In this document: one piece after another, positions 25,449-34,599 of the stretch | Layout of the letters: every line of letters starts with the position of its first letter | Numbering within the stretch: position 1 is the stretch's first letter | Assembly (NCBI GenBank): GCA_963677225.1 | Contig: OY781923.1 | Coordinates: 806,001-870,000 of the forward strand | Source: SABI01 sp028532915 | Lineage (GTDB): Bacteria; Spirochaetota; Spirochaetia; Sphaerochaetales; Sphaerochaetaceae | Direction: 5' to 3' | DNA length: 64,000 nt | The notes under the pieces: model-generated | Told to the model about the DNA's origin: nothing | Databases searched by the model: none | What the model saw: only the letters and a program-made list of their open reading frames with translations | Translations under genes and position numbers: made by a program

Positions 25449-26543
25449 CTATTCAGTCTTGTACACCAGAACGAGGCCTGATCTCTGGTATACCTGGGCA
25501 ATCTCAAGGAGGTCCATCCCTGCAGCTTTAGCTGCGATGAGGTTTGAGACCCAGGTTACACCGAAATCTACCTGGCCTGTATATACGGCAGTGGTTTCGC
25601 CGATATCACCACCGCCGGGAATGATAGTCACGTTCAATCCGACTTCATCGTAATAACCTTTATCGAGAGCAACATAATAGCCCATGAACTGAGCCTGGGG
25701 GAGCCATTTCAGCTGGACGCTGACGTCTGCTTTTTCGACATCGAATGAACCTTCTGACGCCATAGCCTCTTCCCAGTAGGAAGAATCTCTGATGTCATCA
25801 AGTTCCATAGCTTCGAGGGCTTTTGCAGCAACAGAGTCTTCGAGTTTGATGTACGTCTTTGCGAGAGAGAGAGTCTGAGCCATGGCATCTTCGTCGATTT
25901 CACCATAGGAGGTCACCGTGTTTCCTTCGGTGTCGGTTTCTACCAGTTTCTTCACTTCACCGGCCATATATGCCTGGTGTTCCGGGGATACTGATGAGCC
26001 GTAATTGAAGACGATTTCGGCAGCTTCTTCAGGATTCGCACATGCATATTCCCATCCTTTCATTGAAGCATAGATGAATGCTTTCACTGTTTCAGGATTT
26101 TCTGCTGCGAATTCAGCTTTGGTGAAAAGGTTATCCTCCAGCATAGCGACACCTTCATCATTCATGTCGATGAAAGATACATCTTCTCCATAGCCGTAGC
26201 CGCCGTCGTAACTGTTCTTTACGAGTCCAAGCTCGTTATAGGTCATAGCTGAAGCAAGCAGGATTGAATCATCATCGAATCCGTCCATATCGAAAGCCTG
26301 ACTCAGATATGAGGTGGGCAGATCATATTTTGTCAGCAATGCGAGAACCTCATATTCATTACCGAGTCCCCAGTTACCAACCTGACCTTTTGTGGCCGCA
26401 TCTGTGAGAATCGATTCTACCGATGCATCCGCTGCATAATAAGAAAATTCCTCGACTGTTTCGGATTCCCCGCCTGCAAAAACACTCGAGACGACTGTCA
26501 GAAGCAACACCAAAAGAAATACACTTTTGTTCAAATTTTTCAT
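25449..26543 (-). CDS. ABC transporter solute-binding protein, NMT1/THI5 family, apparently circularly permuted
   Basis: A 364-residue exported protein: signal peptide at residues 1-23, then GGESE. Family relatives (ThiY/THI5-like pyrimidine binders) open the mature chain with a VxLQLKWxxQAQFxGYYVAxDKGxYxEEGL segment, reach QxxQRSGxxL, and only then a GKxxGxWxxGNEY segment and the long second part. Here the order is exchanged. Residues 54-235 carry the normally later part (VGNWGLGNEY, AMTYNE, NDEGVAMLEDNLF, ASMKGWEYACANPEEAAEIV, HQAYMAGEV). The normally first part is at residues 273-364 (VSVQLKWLPQAQF, GYYVALDKGYYDEVGL, IAQVYQRSGLVLV), joined by a linker at 236-272. The frame is intact. Next to a pyrimidine degradation operon, it probably binds a pyrimidine or hydantoin. 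Confidence 0.9.
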   Translation of the reverse strand: MKNLNKSVFLLVLLLTVVSSVFAGGESETVEEFSYYAADASVESILTDAATKGQVGNWGLGNEYEVLALLTKYDLPTSYLSQAFDMDGFDDDSILLASAMTYNELGLVKNSYDGGYGYGEDVSFIDMNDEGVAMLEDNLFTKAEFAAENPETVKAFIYASMKGWEYACANPEEAAEIVFNYGSSVSPEHQAYMAGEVKKLVETDTEGNTVTSYGEIDEDAMAQTLSLAKTYIKLEDSVAAKALEAMELDDIRDSSYWEEAMASEGSFDVEKADVSVQLKWLPQAQFMGYYVALDKGYYDEVGLNVTIIPGGGDIGETTAVYTGQVDFGVTWVSNLIAAKAAGMDLLEIAQVYQRSGLVLVYKTE

Positions 26544-26593
26544 ACTCTTCTCCCTTAAAAAGATTTGTTATATGTGAATTGAATGTTTTCCAT

Positions 26594-27388
26594 TCAAGGA
26601 CGACCTTTCATACTTGCTCTTTCAACTGCCAGAAGGATCAAATACATCGTGACTCCTATCACTATCGCGGCGACTATATAGGCCCAGGCGGTAGCATATT
26701 GCGCCAATACGATATTTTCTCTTATCTGCCTTCCGACTCCTATGATGTATTCTGCGAAATATTCGCTCACCATCGCGCTGATGACACTTGCAGGAACACT
26801 GACTCTCAGCGCGGTGAAGATGTAGGGGACACTGTTGGGAACTTTCAGCTTCAGAAATATCGTTCCTTTGGAGGCAGCAAATGATTTCATCAGATCTTCC
26901 GAGAAGGGTTTTAATTCCGTAAATCCCCGGTAGGCGTTCACGCTCATCGAAACAGTACAGGTGATCATAACGACAAGCGTCTTCGCCAGCATGCTTCTCA
27001 CATTGGGATCTCTTGAGAAATCCTTGGTCAGATTGTTCAGGATAGGGGCGATCGCAATGATCGGGATGGCATTGAACGAGGAGACGACCGCAAGCCCTCC
27101 CGTACCCCATTTCGGAAATGCCGATGCTATGATGGCCAGCAGATAGCCGAGAAGAGACCCCATGAGAAGTCCTCCCAGAGCAACAGTGACAGTTGCCTTC
27201 ATATTGATAAGAATCTTGCCGATGTTCTCCACGATGATATTGAAGATCCTTCCCGGAAGTGGGAGTGTGAATGTGTCTGCATCGATCATCCTGTGAAGCA
27301 GCTGCGACTGCCAGAGTATGATGACTGCAAGTCCCAGCAGCAATGGAAGGACTACCGATGATAATCTGCTTCTATTGTGTTTATCCAT
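26594..27388 (-). CDS. ABC transporter permease (SsuC/ThiX type), second subunit
   Basis: A 264-residue inner-membrane protein with about six hydrophobic segments and the binding-protein-dependent permease domain. The EAA loop that docks on the ATPase is around residues 168-190 (EDLMKSFAASKGTIFLKLKVPNSVPYIFTALRV). It starts six bases after the preceding permease gene and is followed by the binding protein. With the permease at 27395 it probably forms a heterodimeric channel, as in taurine- or HMP-type importers. Confidence 0.9.
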   Translation of the reverse strand: MDKHNRSRLSSVVLPLLLGLAVIILWQSQLLHRMIDADTFTLPLPGRIFNIIVENIGKILINMKATVTVALGGLLMGSLLGYLLAIIASAFPKWGTGGLAVVSSFNAIPIIAIAPILNNLTKDFSRDPNVRSMLAKTLVVMITCTVSMSVNAYRGFTELKPFSEDLMKSFAASKGTIFLKLKVPNSVPYIFTALRVSVPASVISAMVSEYFAEYIIGVGRQIRENIVLAQYATAWAYIVAAIVIGVTMYLILLAVERASMKGRP

Positions 27389-27394
27389 AGTCGT

Positions 27395-28213
27395 TCACCT
27401 CGCTCCTTTAGCTCTTTCATGGGGTGAGAAGATCTTTTCGGCAAAGGACATCAGCTTGTAGCTGAGAATCCCGACAGTTGCGCTGAAGAACACGATCTGC
27501 CAGAATACATAGATCGACATGGCATGCTTGAGCGACTGGGAAAGCATCGTACCGAGCCCGGCTCCACCCTGCAGGGTGTCGACAAGAATCGATGCGGTGA
27601 TCGCCATGGGGGCGGCGATCTTCAGTCCCGAAAAGATATAGGGGATGCTTGTCGGAATAAGCAGTTTCGTATAAATGTTCCAGTTGCTCGCCGCGAGCGA
27701 CCGCATCAGATCATATTTCTCTTTTTCCACCGACTTGAGTCCGTCGAGCATATTCGTCGCAACCGGATAGAACGTGAGTATCGCAGCGATGATTATCCTG
27801 CTTTTATTGATGTCCTGTGTGATGGCGAGGACTATCGGAGCCATTCCCAGTATAGGAATCATCTGAATCATCATCAGATATGGAAAAGTCGCTTTCTCTA
27901 CGGTAATGAACCTGTGCATCGCAAGTGCCAGAAGAAATCCTGCGCCGGCACCGTAGAGAAATCCTATACCGGCACGAAGCAGTGTGATGTGGGCATTGGT
28001 GATTACTATTTCAAAAGCAGTCTGCTTATTGCTCACCATCTTGTCACTGAATACCGATTCGACGATCTGACTCAGATGAGGCAGAACGTTCTGCGGGGAC
28101 CGCTTCGTCTTCTCCACGACACTCGCCCCGATCTCCCACACGATGATCAGTGCGATGATCCACACGATAATCACAAGTTTATCTGTCAATGAATTTTTCC
28201 GGGCCTCTGTCAT
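27395..28213 (-). CDS. ABC transporter permease (SsuC/ThiX type), first subunit
   Basis: A 272-residue permease. A first helix lies at residues about 11-29, the central bundle in 80-260, and the EAA loop at YDLMRSLAASNWNIYTKLLIPTSIPYIFSGLKI. Its ATG overlaps the ATPase stop by four bases (ATGA), so the two are translationally coupled. It is a paralogue of the next gene, sharing the AAS-x(5)-KL-PxSxPYIF pattern. It imports the ligand of the binding protein at 25449. Confidence 0.9.
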   Translation of the reverse strand: MTEARKNSLTDKLVIIVWIIALIIVWEIGASVVEKTKRSPQNVLPHLSQIVESVFSDKMVSNKQTAFEIVITNAHITLLRAGIGFLYGAGAGFLLALAMHRFITVEKATFPYLMMIQMIPILGMAPIVLAITQDINKSRIIIAAILTFYPVATNMLDGLKSVEKEKYDLMRSLAASNWNIYTKLLIPTSIPYIFSGLKIAAPMAITASILVDTLQGGAGLGTMLSQSLKHAMSIYVFWQIVFFSATVGILSYKLMSFAEKIFSPHERAKGAR

Positions 28214-28998
28214 TCGTATATTCCTTCAAAACTGTGTCTTACTTTAGAAACAAGCGCTGCAAATTCCGCTGTTTCCCGGATAGCCAGGTCTCTGGGTCTT
28301 TTCAGACCGATGTTCACAACAGCCGATACTCTTCCCGGGTGGGGAGAGAGAACGACGACATCATCTGAGAGAAACACTGATTCCTGTATGTTGTGTGTAA
28401 CGAACAAGATGGTCTTCTTTGTTTTCTGCCAAATGCTCAACAGGTCGATCTGCAGTTTCTCCTTGGTGAACTCATCGAGTGCGGAAAAGGGTTCGTCCAT
28501 CAGCAGGATCTCCGGATCCAGCGCCAGGGCTCTGGCGATTCCGACTCTCTGCTGCATTCCTCCGCTCAACTGGTGAGGATATTTCCTGCCGAATTCTGTA
28601 AGACCTACGAGCTCAAGTACCTCGTCGACTCTTCTGGTCCTTTCTTCCTTCGGCAGTCCGATTACCTCCATCGGCATGCAGATATTTCTTCTTACCGTTC
28701 TCCATTCATAGAGAACGGGACTCTGGAACACGATTCCGTACTGCTGACTCAATCTGGTCTCTTTCGGTGTTTTCCCTTTGACCGAGATGATACCGCTGCT
28801 TATATCCTGCAGATCGGCAATAGATCTGAGCAGGGTTGTCTTTCCGCATCCCGAGGGACCGAGAAGAGAGACGAATGAGCCCTCTTTTATCGCTAGATTC
28901 ACATCCTTCAGTGCCTGAATATCACCTCCGTTATCTTTATCCGGGAAGTTAACGCATAGTCCTTTAATATTTATTTCCGTCTCGTTAGCGTTTGCCAT
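28210..28998 (-). CDS. ABC transporter ATP-binding protein (SsuB/ThiZ type)
   Basis: A 262-residue cytoplasmic ATPase. Walker A is GPSGCGKTTLL, the Q-loop is in YGIVFQSPVL, the signature is LSGGMQQRVGIARAL, Walker B is EILLMDEPFSALD, and the H-loop His is in FVTHNIQES. This is the nitrate/sulfonate/pyrimidine-importer type. Three ATG codons occur in a row; AAGGA at 29005-29009 is best spaced for the third (28998). It is the first gene of the minus-strand operon and lies opposite the pyrimidine degradation operon across a 564-base divergent region. Confidence 0.93.
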   Translation of the reverse strand: MANANETEINIKGLCVNFPDKDNGGDIQALKDVNLAIKEGSFVSLLGPSGCGKTTLLRSIADLQDISSGIISVKGKTPKETRLSQQYGIVFQSPVLYEWRTVRRNICMPMEVIGLPKEERTRRVDEVLELVGLTEFGRKYPHQLSGGMQQRVGIARALALDPEILLMDEPFSALDEFTKEKLQIDLLSIWQKTKKTILFVTHNIQESVFLSDDVVVLSPHPGRVSAVVNIGLKRPRDLAIRETAEFAALVSKVRHSFEGIYE

Positions 28999-29004
28999 CA
29001 TCAT

Positions 29005-29568
29005 TCCTTACAAGTTTTTTTCGATACTAGACTCTTGCAATTAATGTGCCATCATTCTTTTTTATTCATATTTTTTGCAGATTCAGAGCTGAAATTCATA
29101 GTATAAGGCGTATTTTTTTCCGAAAAAAACAGGACTGAAAAAAATAAAACGCAATAGGGTAATAATTTAGAGGAGCAAAGAGGTGAGGGCACTAAAAGAG
29201 AGAAAAATTTTTATGATTTTCGTTATTGTATTGAATAGGAAAAGTCAATAAACCTACATTTGAGAATGTGGAAAGCTTAAAACCTACATTTTAGAATGTA
29301 TAAAACTAAAAACATACAAAAATGTAGTAAATAATAGCTGAATACTGACTGTTTTTAGAATCCTGAAACCGGAAATTGACCAGAGAAAGAATATTTTTTT
29401 TCAATTACAAACGGTTCTATTCGCTGAAATTCAATAAAATTTCAAAAATAACAAGGAAAAAATTGCTAACACCTCCATATTGGCATATTTTGTGCAACAG
29501 TGTACTTCCGTAGATGTTTGAACACTGTTCAGACACAAAGACAATCAAAGTAAAGGAAGTAAAACAGT
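29005..29568. promoter_or_regulatory. Divergent regulatory region: ABC importer / pyrimidine degradation operon
   Basis: 564 AT-rich bases with no supported gene. Near its middle lie three evenly spaced copies of a palindromic element ACATx-N4-AATGT (29256-29325), about equally far from both start codons, which suggests one regulator for both operons. No regulator gene lies next to it. AAAGGAAG before 29569 is the ribosome site of the plus-strand operon. Confidence 0.5.
29256..29325. repeat. Three-fold palindromic operator-like repeats
   Basis: ACATT-TGAG-AATGT (29256-29269), ACATT-TTAG-AATGT (29286-29299) and ACATA-CAAA-AATGT (29312-29325). The first two lie in exact 30-base register and share the longer context AACCTACATT. 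The third has one arm mismatch. Spacing of 26-30 bases places them on nearly one face of the helix over about three turns. Confidence 0.5.
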
Positions 29569-30831
29569 ATGTACACATGCAGCCTGGAGAGGATGACAGA
29601 CAAGATCGAGACATTCAGCAGATTCGGTGATGCCGGACATGGAGGAATCACCCGATATACCTTATCTGAAGCAGATATCGCAGCGAGAAACGAATTCGTG
29701 AAAAGAATGGAGAAGATCAAAGCGATAATTGAATACGATGACGTCGCCAATGTCTACGCCACCATCCAGGGCACCGATCCCGATGCGAAAAGGATCGTAA
29801 TGGGATCACATACAGACTCGGTGAAGAATGGAGGAAACTATGACGGGATTCTCGGTGTCATGTCCGCGATGGAAGTTCTCGAAACGGTCGTCGAGAAAGA
29901 TATCCCTCATACCCATCCTCTTACAGCCATGATCTGGACGAACGAGGAAGGCTCACTGTATCCGCCTGCGATGATGGTTTCAGGTATCGTATGTTACGAC
30001 TATCTTCCCGAGAGCATCAAAGAGAAATTCAAGTATGAGAATATGCTCTCTTCTGTCAGTGTTCTCGACCCTTGTGATACCTTCAAAGATGCTCTTGAAC
30101 GATCGGGATTCAAAGGTGATGCGAAAAACAGATTGAATCCCGACAGCTATGAAAGTATGTTCGAGATCCATATCGAACAGGGCCCTATTCTGGAAGATGC
30201 CGGAAAGAACATCGGGATTGTCGACTGTGTTCTCGGAATGTTCAACTACCGGCTGAGATTTTACGGTCAGACTGTTCACGCGGGAACCTTTCCCATGAAT
30301 AAACGTCAGGATGCCCTGTTCGCCGCATCCCAGGCAATCTGTCATCTTCATAAAGAGATAGATGCGCTGGGGTATCCCGAACTTGTGTACACGACAGGAG
30401 AGATCGTCTGTCATCCGAATGTCCACACCTGTGTTCCCGATTATGTAGATTTCTGCATTGATGTGCGCCACGAAAGCGCTCAGGTGCTCGATAAGGTTCT
30501 CTCGATCGTCAAAGGATGTGCTGAAAAAGAGTGGGCCGGCTGTAATTGTGAAGTCGAGAAGATGTGGAACAGAGATACCGTCTACTGGGATAAAACGCTC
30601 TTTACCTATGCGAAGGAGGCTGCCGAAGAGGTTGATTCCTCTCACATGGTGGTGCACAGCGGTGCCGGTCATGATGCACAGTTCGCAGCCTATATGATTC
30701 CGACTACGATGCTCTTCGTGCAGTCGAAGGACGGACTTTCACACTGTGAACCCGAGTACTCGACACCCGAACAGTGCACAGAGGGGGCGACAGTACTGCT
30801 CAATGCAGTCTTGAAAGCCGATAAGAGCTGA
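29569..30831 (+). CDS. M20-family amidohydrolase: beta-ureidopropionase / N-carbamoyl-amino-acid hydrolase
   Basis: A 420-residue zinc amidohydrolase. Metal-binding and catalytic residues are visible in MGSHTDSV, NYDGILGVM, WTNEEGSLY, FEIHIEQGP and GLSHCEPEY, the pattern of the allantoate/carbamoyl-amino-acid hydrolase branch. The dimerisation lid lies in the middle (about 215-330: GQTVHAGTFPMNKRQDAL). Its likely role is hydrolysis of N-carbamoyl-beta-alanine to beta-alanine, CO2 and ammonia, the last ring-opening product of reductive pyrimidine catabolism. It is the first gene of the operon with preA and dihydropyrimidinase. Allantoate or hydantoin-derived substrates are alternatives if read alone. 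Confidence 0.88.
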   Translation: MYTCSLERMTDKIETFSRFGDAGHGGITRYTLSEADIAARNEFVKRMEKIKAIIEYDDVANVYATIQGTDPDAKRIVMGSHTDSVKNGGNYDGILGVMSAMEVLETVVEKDIPHTHPLTAMIWTNEEGSLYPPAMMVSGIVCYDYLPESIKEKFKYENMLSSVSVLDPCDTFKDALERSGFKGDAKNRLNPDSYESMFEIHIEQGPILEDAGKNIGIVDCVLGMFNYRLRFYGQTVHAGTFPMNKRQDALFAASQAICHLHKEIDALGYPELVYTTGEIVCHPNVHTCVPDYVDFCIDVRHESAQVLDKVLSIVKGCAEKEWAGCNCEVEKMWNRDTVYWDKTLFTYAKEAAEEVDSSHMVVHSGAGHDAQFAAYMIPTTMLFVQSKDGLSHCEPEYSTPEQCTEGATVLLNAVLKADKS

Positions 30832-30876
30832 AAGATATCCTCACAATATATATCAGGAAAAAAGAAAAGGAATGCC

Positions 30877-32067
30877 ATGAGTTTACTAGAGACAACCATA
30901 TGTGATATCCCGCTGGAAAATCCGTTTATCATAGCATCAGCCTCTCCCTCCGCATCGATAGAGATGATAGAGAAGGCCTTCAGAGCCGGATGGGGCGGGG
31001 TGGTCACCAAAACGATCAAACCCGATTTCATGAAGATCGAAGATGCGCGGCCGCGGTTCAACGTGGTCAAAGAGGGGAAGAAGATCATAGGGTTCGAGAA
31101 TTTCGAACTGGTGAGTAAGAAAGACCTTTCCTACTGGCTGAAAGGAATATCGTATCTGAAGAAGACCTACCCGAACAAAGCCGTCATCGCTTCCATCATG
31201 GGAGACAGCAGTCGAGAATCATGGAGTGATCTTGCCCTGCAGGTGGAAAAATCGGGAGCCGATGCAATAGAGCTCAACTTCTCCTGTCCGCACGGGATGC
31301 CGGAGATGGGGGTGGGGGCTGCGGTAGGACAGAACCCGCCGATCATCGAGAAGATCACCCGGTGGGTATCTGAATCGGTGACAGTCCCTGTGATAGTGAA
31401 GCTGACTCCGAATGTGACGAGCATAGAGGAGGCAGCAGCTGCCGCGGCAAGAGGAGGGGCGGATGCCTTTGCCGCGATAAATACTGTTGAGAGTCTGTCC
31501 GGGATCGACCTGGAGACATTCGATCCTCTTCCGAGTGTCAACGGAAAGTCCACTTATGGAGGTCTTTCCGGGAAGGCCGTGAAACCTATCGGACTGAGAG
31601 CTGTATCACAGGTCGCACGGACTCAGAGCCTTCCCATCATGGGAATCGGGGGAATATCGAACTTCAGTGATGCTCTTGAGTACATCGCTGTCGGAGCCTG
31701 TTCGGTCCAGGTCTGTACCGAAGTGATGATCAACGGTTTCGATATCGTCAAAAAGATGATCATTGAAACAGAAGACTATCTTAGAAGAAAGGGTTTTTCC
31801 TCGATTACTCAGGTTCAGGGTAAAGCCCTTGGGAAACTGACCACACATGAAAGTCTCGTCAAGAATTCCCCTCTGGTTGCCGCTGTCGATACAGCCGGAT
31901 GCATCGGCTGCGGCCGGTGTGCGGTTGCGTGTGAAGACGGTGGCTATGGCGCGGTATCACTTGTGGACAAAAAGGCACAGATAGATGAAGGACTCTGTGA
32001 CGGGTGCTCGCTGTGCACCCATGTCTGTCCTGCAGATGCATTGAAATTAGTTAAGTTGGAGGCATAA
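30877..32067 (+). CDS. preA: NAD-dependent dihydropyrimidine dehydrogenase, PreA-type subunit
   Basis: A 396-residue protein that reduces uracil and thymine to the 5,6-dihydro forms. Residues 1-310 are the FMN-binding TIM barrel related to dihydroorotate dehydrogenase. The active-site Cys is in NFSCPHGMPEMGVGAAVG, and VIVKLTPNVT and INTVESLSGIDLETF are typical of PreA. The C-terminus has two 4Fe-4S motifs, CIGCGRCAVAC and CDGCSLCTHVCP. The partner PreT (FAD, NADH side) is not in this window. AAAGGAA precedes the ATG, and the stop is directly followed by the dihydropyrimidinase start. Confidence 0.93.
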   Translation: MSLLETTICDIPLENPFIIASASPSASIEMIEKAFRAGWGGVVTKTIKPDFMKIEDARPRFNVVKEGKKIIGFENFELVSKKDLSYWLKGISYLKKTYPNKAVIASIMGDSSRESWSDLALQVEKSGADAIELNFSCPHGMPEMGVGAAVGQNPPIIEKITRWVSESVTVPVIVKLTPNVTSIEEAAAAAARGGADAFAAINTVESLSGIDLETFDPLPSVNGKSTYGGLSGKAVKPIGLRAVSQVARTQSLPIMGIGGISNFSDALEYIAVGACSVQVCTEVMINGFDIVKKMIIETEDYLRRKGFSSITQVQGKALGKLTTHESLVKNSPLVAAVDTAGCIGCGRCAVACEDGGYGAVSLVDKKAQIDEGLCDGCSLCTHVCPADALKLVKLEA

Positions 32068-32068
32068 C

Positions 32069-33475
32069 TTGAAGACTATCATAAAGAACGGAAAAGTGAT
32101 CACGGCCGGTGACACAATTTTTCAGGACATCCTGATCGAAGACGGGATCATAAAGGCACTGGGAAAGAATTTCAGCGAAGAGGGATGTGAAGTGATCGAT
32201 GCTGAGGGGACATACATACTTCCCGGCGGTATCGATCCCCACACACATCTTGAAATGCCGTTCGGAGGAACCGTAAGTTCGGACGACTTTTACACAGGAC
32301 ACAAAGCCGCGGCTTTCGGGGGAACCACCTGCCACATCGACTTTGCTCTTCAGACTAAAGGCGATAGCCTGACAAACGGCATCAGAACATGGAAAGAGAA
32401 GGCCAAAGACAAAGCGGCAATCGACTACAGCTTCCACATCGCCGTGACCGACCCCACAGAGGAGACGATCGAGGAGATTCCGGCAATCGTGAAAGAAGGA
32501 GTCACATCACTGAAAGTCTTTCTCGCCTACAAGGGTGTATTTCAGGTCGATGACACGGCCTTCATGCAGACGATGACGAAAGCTGCAGAGAACGGGATGC
32601 TGACGATGGTCCATGCGGAAAACGGAGATGCCATCGCGCTGAAGACAAAAGAGCTGCTCGAGGAAGGAAAGACCGATATGAAGTATCACAGTGAGGCCCA
32701 CTGTGAAGCCATCGAGGCCGAGGCCATCAACAGGGCAGTATCCTTTGTGGAGATCACGAAGGCTCCGCTATACATCGTCCATATAGCGAGCGGCAACGGT
32801 GTGGAAGCTGTACGGAAAGGAAGGAGAAAAGGGCTGCCTGTCATGGGCGAGACCTGTATACAATACCTCTACATCACAGATGACGCCCTTGATCAGCCGG
32901 GCTTTGAGGGAGCAAAATACATCTGTTCTCCACCCCCGAAAAAAGAAGAGGATAAGAAGGCTATCTGGGAAGGACTTACCGACAAGACCATCCAGACGAT
33001 GGCTACCGACCACTGTCCGTTCTGGTTCGATGGGACGAAAGAGGGGCGGACACCCGGTAAGGAACTGGGGAAAGGCTCATGGGATAAGGTTCCCAACGGT
33101 GTGCCCGGAATCGAAGACCGCTATCCCCTCTTATGGGACGGAGCCGTAAACAGCGGGAGGATCACTCCCAACAGGTTCGTGGAACTTACTTCCACCAACC
33201 CTGCGAGGATATTCGGACTCTATCCCAAAAAAGGGACCATAGCCGTCGGTTCCGATGCTGATATCGTGATCTTCGATCCTGAGAAGAAACACACCATCGA
33301 AGCTTCAACTCATCATATGAATGTCGATTACAACCTGTATGAGGGAATGACTGTGACCGGCTGGCCTCAGAAAGTGATGGTCAGGGGAAAACTTCTGGTT
33401 GATGGTGATGATTGGCTCGGAGAAGCAGGTTTCGGCGAGTTCGTGGCAAGAAAGACAGAGAATGAAATCTTATAG
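32069..33475 (+). CDS. hydA: Dihydropyrimidinase (hydantoinase)
   Basis: A 468-residue metal-dependent cyclic amidohydrolase that opens dihydrouracil or dihydrothymine to the N-carbamoyl-beta-amino acid. Binuclear zinc site residues are visible: HTH (GGIDPHTHLEMPF), the carboxylated Lys in SLKVFLAYKG, His in MVHAENG and IVHIASG, and the Asp of MATDHCPF. Length and the C-terminal small beta-domain agree with dihydropyrimidinase. The start is TTG at 32069, one base after the preA stop, with TTGGAGG before it. It works between PreA and the amidohydrolase at 29569. Confidence 0.93.
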   Translation: MKTIIKNGKVITAGDTIFQDILIEDGIIKALGKNFSEEGCEVIDAEGTYILPGGIDPHTHLEMPFGGTVSSDDFYTGHKAAAFGGTTCHIDFALQTKGDSLTNGIRTWKEKAKDKAAIDYSFHIAVTDPTEETIEEIPAIVKEGVTSLKVFLAYKGVFQVDDTAFMQTMTKAAENGMLTMVHAENGDAIALKTKELLEEGKTDMKYHSEAHCEAIEAEAINRAVSFVEITKAPLYIVHIASGNGVEAVRKGRRKGLPVMGETCIQYLYITDDALDQPGFEGAKYICSPPPKKEEDKKAIWEGLTDKTIQTMATDHCPFWFDGTKEGRTPGKELGKGSWDKVPNGVPGIEDRYPLLWDGAVNSGRITPNRFVELTSTNPARIFGLYPKKGTIAVGSDADIVIFDPEKKHTIEASTHHMNVDYNLYEGMTVTGWPQKVMVRGKLLVDGDDWLGEAGFGEFVARKTENEIL

Positions 33476-33486
33476 ATTAAGAGGTA

Positions 33487-34599
33487 ATGATGATTCAACA
33501 ATACTATATGCCGGTAAAAGTCGTCTCCGGCAGAAACTGCCTGATGCGCAGCAGCAAGACCTTCAGACAATTCGGCACGAAGGCAATCATCATCTGCGGC
33601 TACAGTTCCGCAGAAAAGAACGGTTCTCTGGCCGATGTGAGATGCGCCCTCGAATCTTCTCAGATAGGTTATGAGATATTCAGAGGTATAGCACCGAACC
33701 CTACGGTTCAGCAGGTATTCCAGGTAAGTGAGATATCAAGAGCGAATGATTGCGATTTCGTGATCGCGATCGGTGGAGGATCCGTCATTGATGCAGCGAA
33801 GGTCGTCGCGATTCTGACGAAGAATGATCTGACCGAGGATGAGCTTTTTACACGGCAGGAGTTTGATTCGGTTCTGCCGCTCGTTGCGGTCCCGACCACC
33901 GCAGGTACCGGAAGCGAAGTGACCCAGTATTCGATTCTTACGAATGTTCAAAAAGAGACCAAATCGTTTGTCATCAGTGAAAAGATATTTCCTCAGATGG
34001 CCTTTCTCGACGGCAAGTATCTGGAGAATCTTCCCGAAGAGACGACGATTCATACCGCGGTAGATGCATTGAGTCATGCTGTGGAAGGATATCTGGCTGT
34101 CAGAGCCACATCGCACGGAAGGATTCTGGCTCTCGAGAGTATCAAACTTCTCGCACCGGCTCTGAAAAAACTCTACAAAGGTGAAATTCTTTCGGTTGAT
34201 GAGCGCGACCAGCTACTGTACGCATCTATGCTTGCGGGAATCGTGATCTCTCAAAGCGGTACTACAGCTGTTCATGCGGTGGGGTATTCACTGACCTATT
34301 TCAAGCTGGTGGACCATGGAAGAGCCAACGGACTGCTGATGCCCAGCTATCTCGATTTTCTCAGCGGAGAACGGAAGAACGAAGTTCAGACGATTCTCGA
34401 TGCTCTGGGATTATCATCCGTACAGGAGCTGAGAACAATGTGTTCAAAACTGCTGACTCCGCAGCCGCTGACCGAAGAAGAGATCGTGAAGTTTTCCCAG
34501 ATCGCAATCGAAGCGAAGAATATCGAGAACACCACTCCGCGACCGACAATCAAAGTGCTTAAGAGAATGCTGAAAGATGCTTCAGAATTAGGAGAATAG
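33487..34599 (+). CDS. Iron-containing alcohol dehydrogenase (possible malonate-semialdehyde reductase)
   Basis: A 370-residue group III dehydrogenase. The NAD(P)-binding region has IAIGGGSVIDAAK and VPTTAGTGSEVT. Metal ligands are Asp and His in TAVDALSHAVEGY, then His in TAVHAVGY and His in KLVDHGRANG. In reductive pyrimidine degradation beta-alanine is transaminated to malonate semialdehyde, which some bacteria reduce to 3-hydroxypropionate. The aminotransferase next door makes this the most economical role here, taking the place of the short-chain reductase known in other lineages. That role is inference; the fold assignment is firm. Confidence 0.9.
   Translation: MMIQQYYMPVKVVSGRNCLMRSSKTFRQFGTKAIIICGYSSAEKNGSLADVRCALESSQIGYEIFRGIAPNPTVQQVFQVSEISRANDCDFVIAIGGGSVIDAAKVVAILTKNDLTEDELFTRQEFDSVLPLVAVPTTAGTGSEVTQYSILTNVQKETKSFVISEKIFPQMAFLDGKYLENLPEETTIHTAVDALSHAVEGYLAVRATSHGRILALESIKLLAPALKKLYKGEILSVDERDQLLYASMLAGIVISQSGTTAVHAVGYSLTYFKLVDHGRANGLLMPSYLDFLSGERKNEVQTILDALGLSSVQELRTMCSKLLTPQPLTEEEIVKFSQIAIEAKNIENTTPRPTIKVLKRMLKDASELGE

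Noticed and set aside
29251..29330. CRISPR-like direct repeats
   Set aside because: The repeats are short palindromes in 26-30-base steps with AT-rich, similar spacers and only three units; an operator cluster explains them better.
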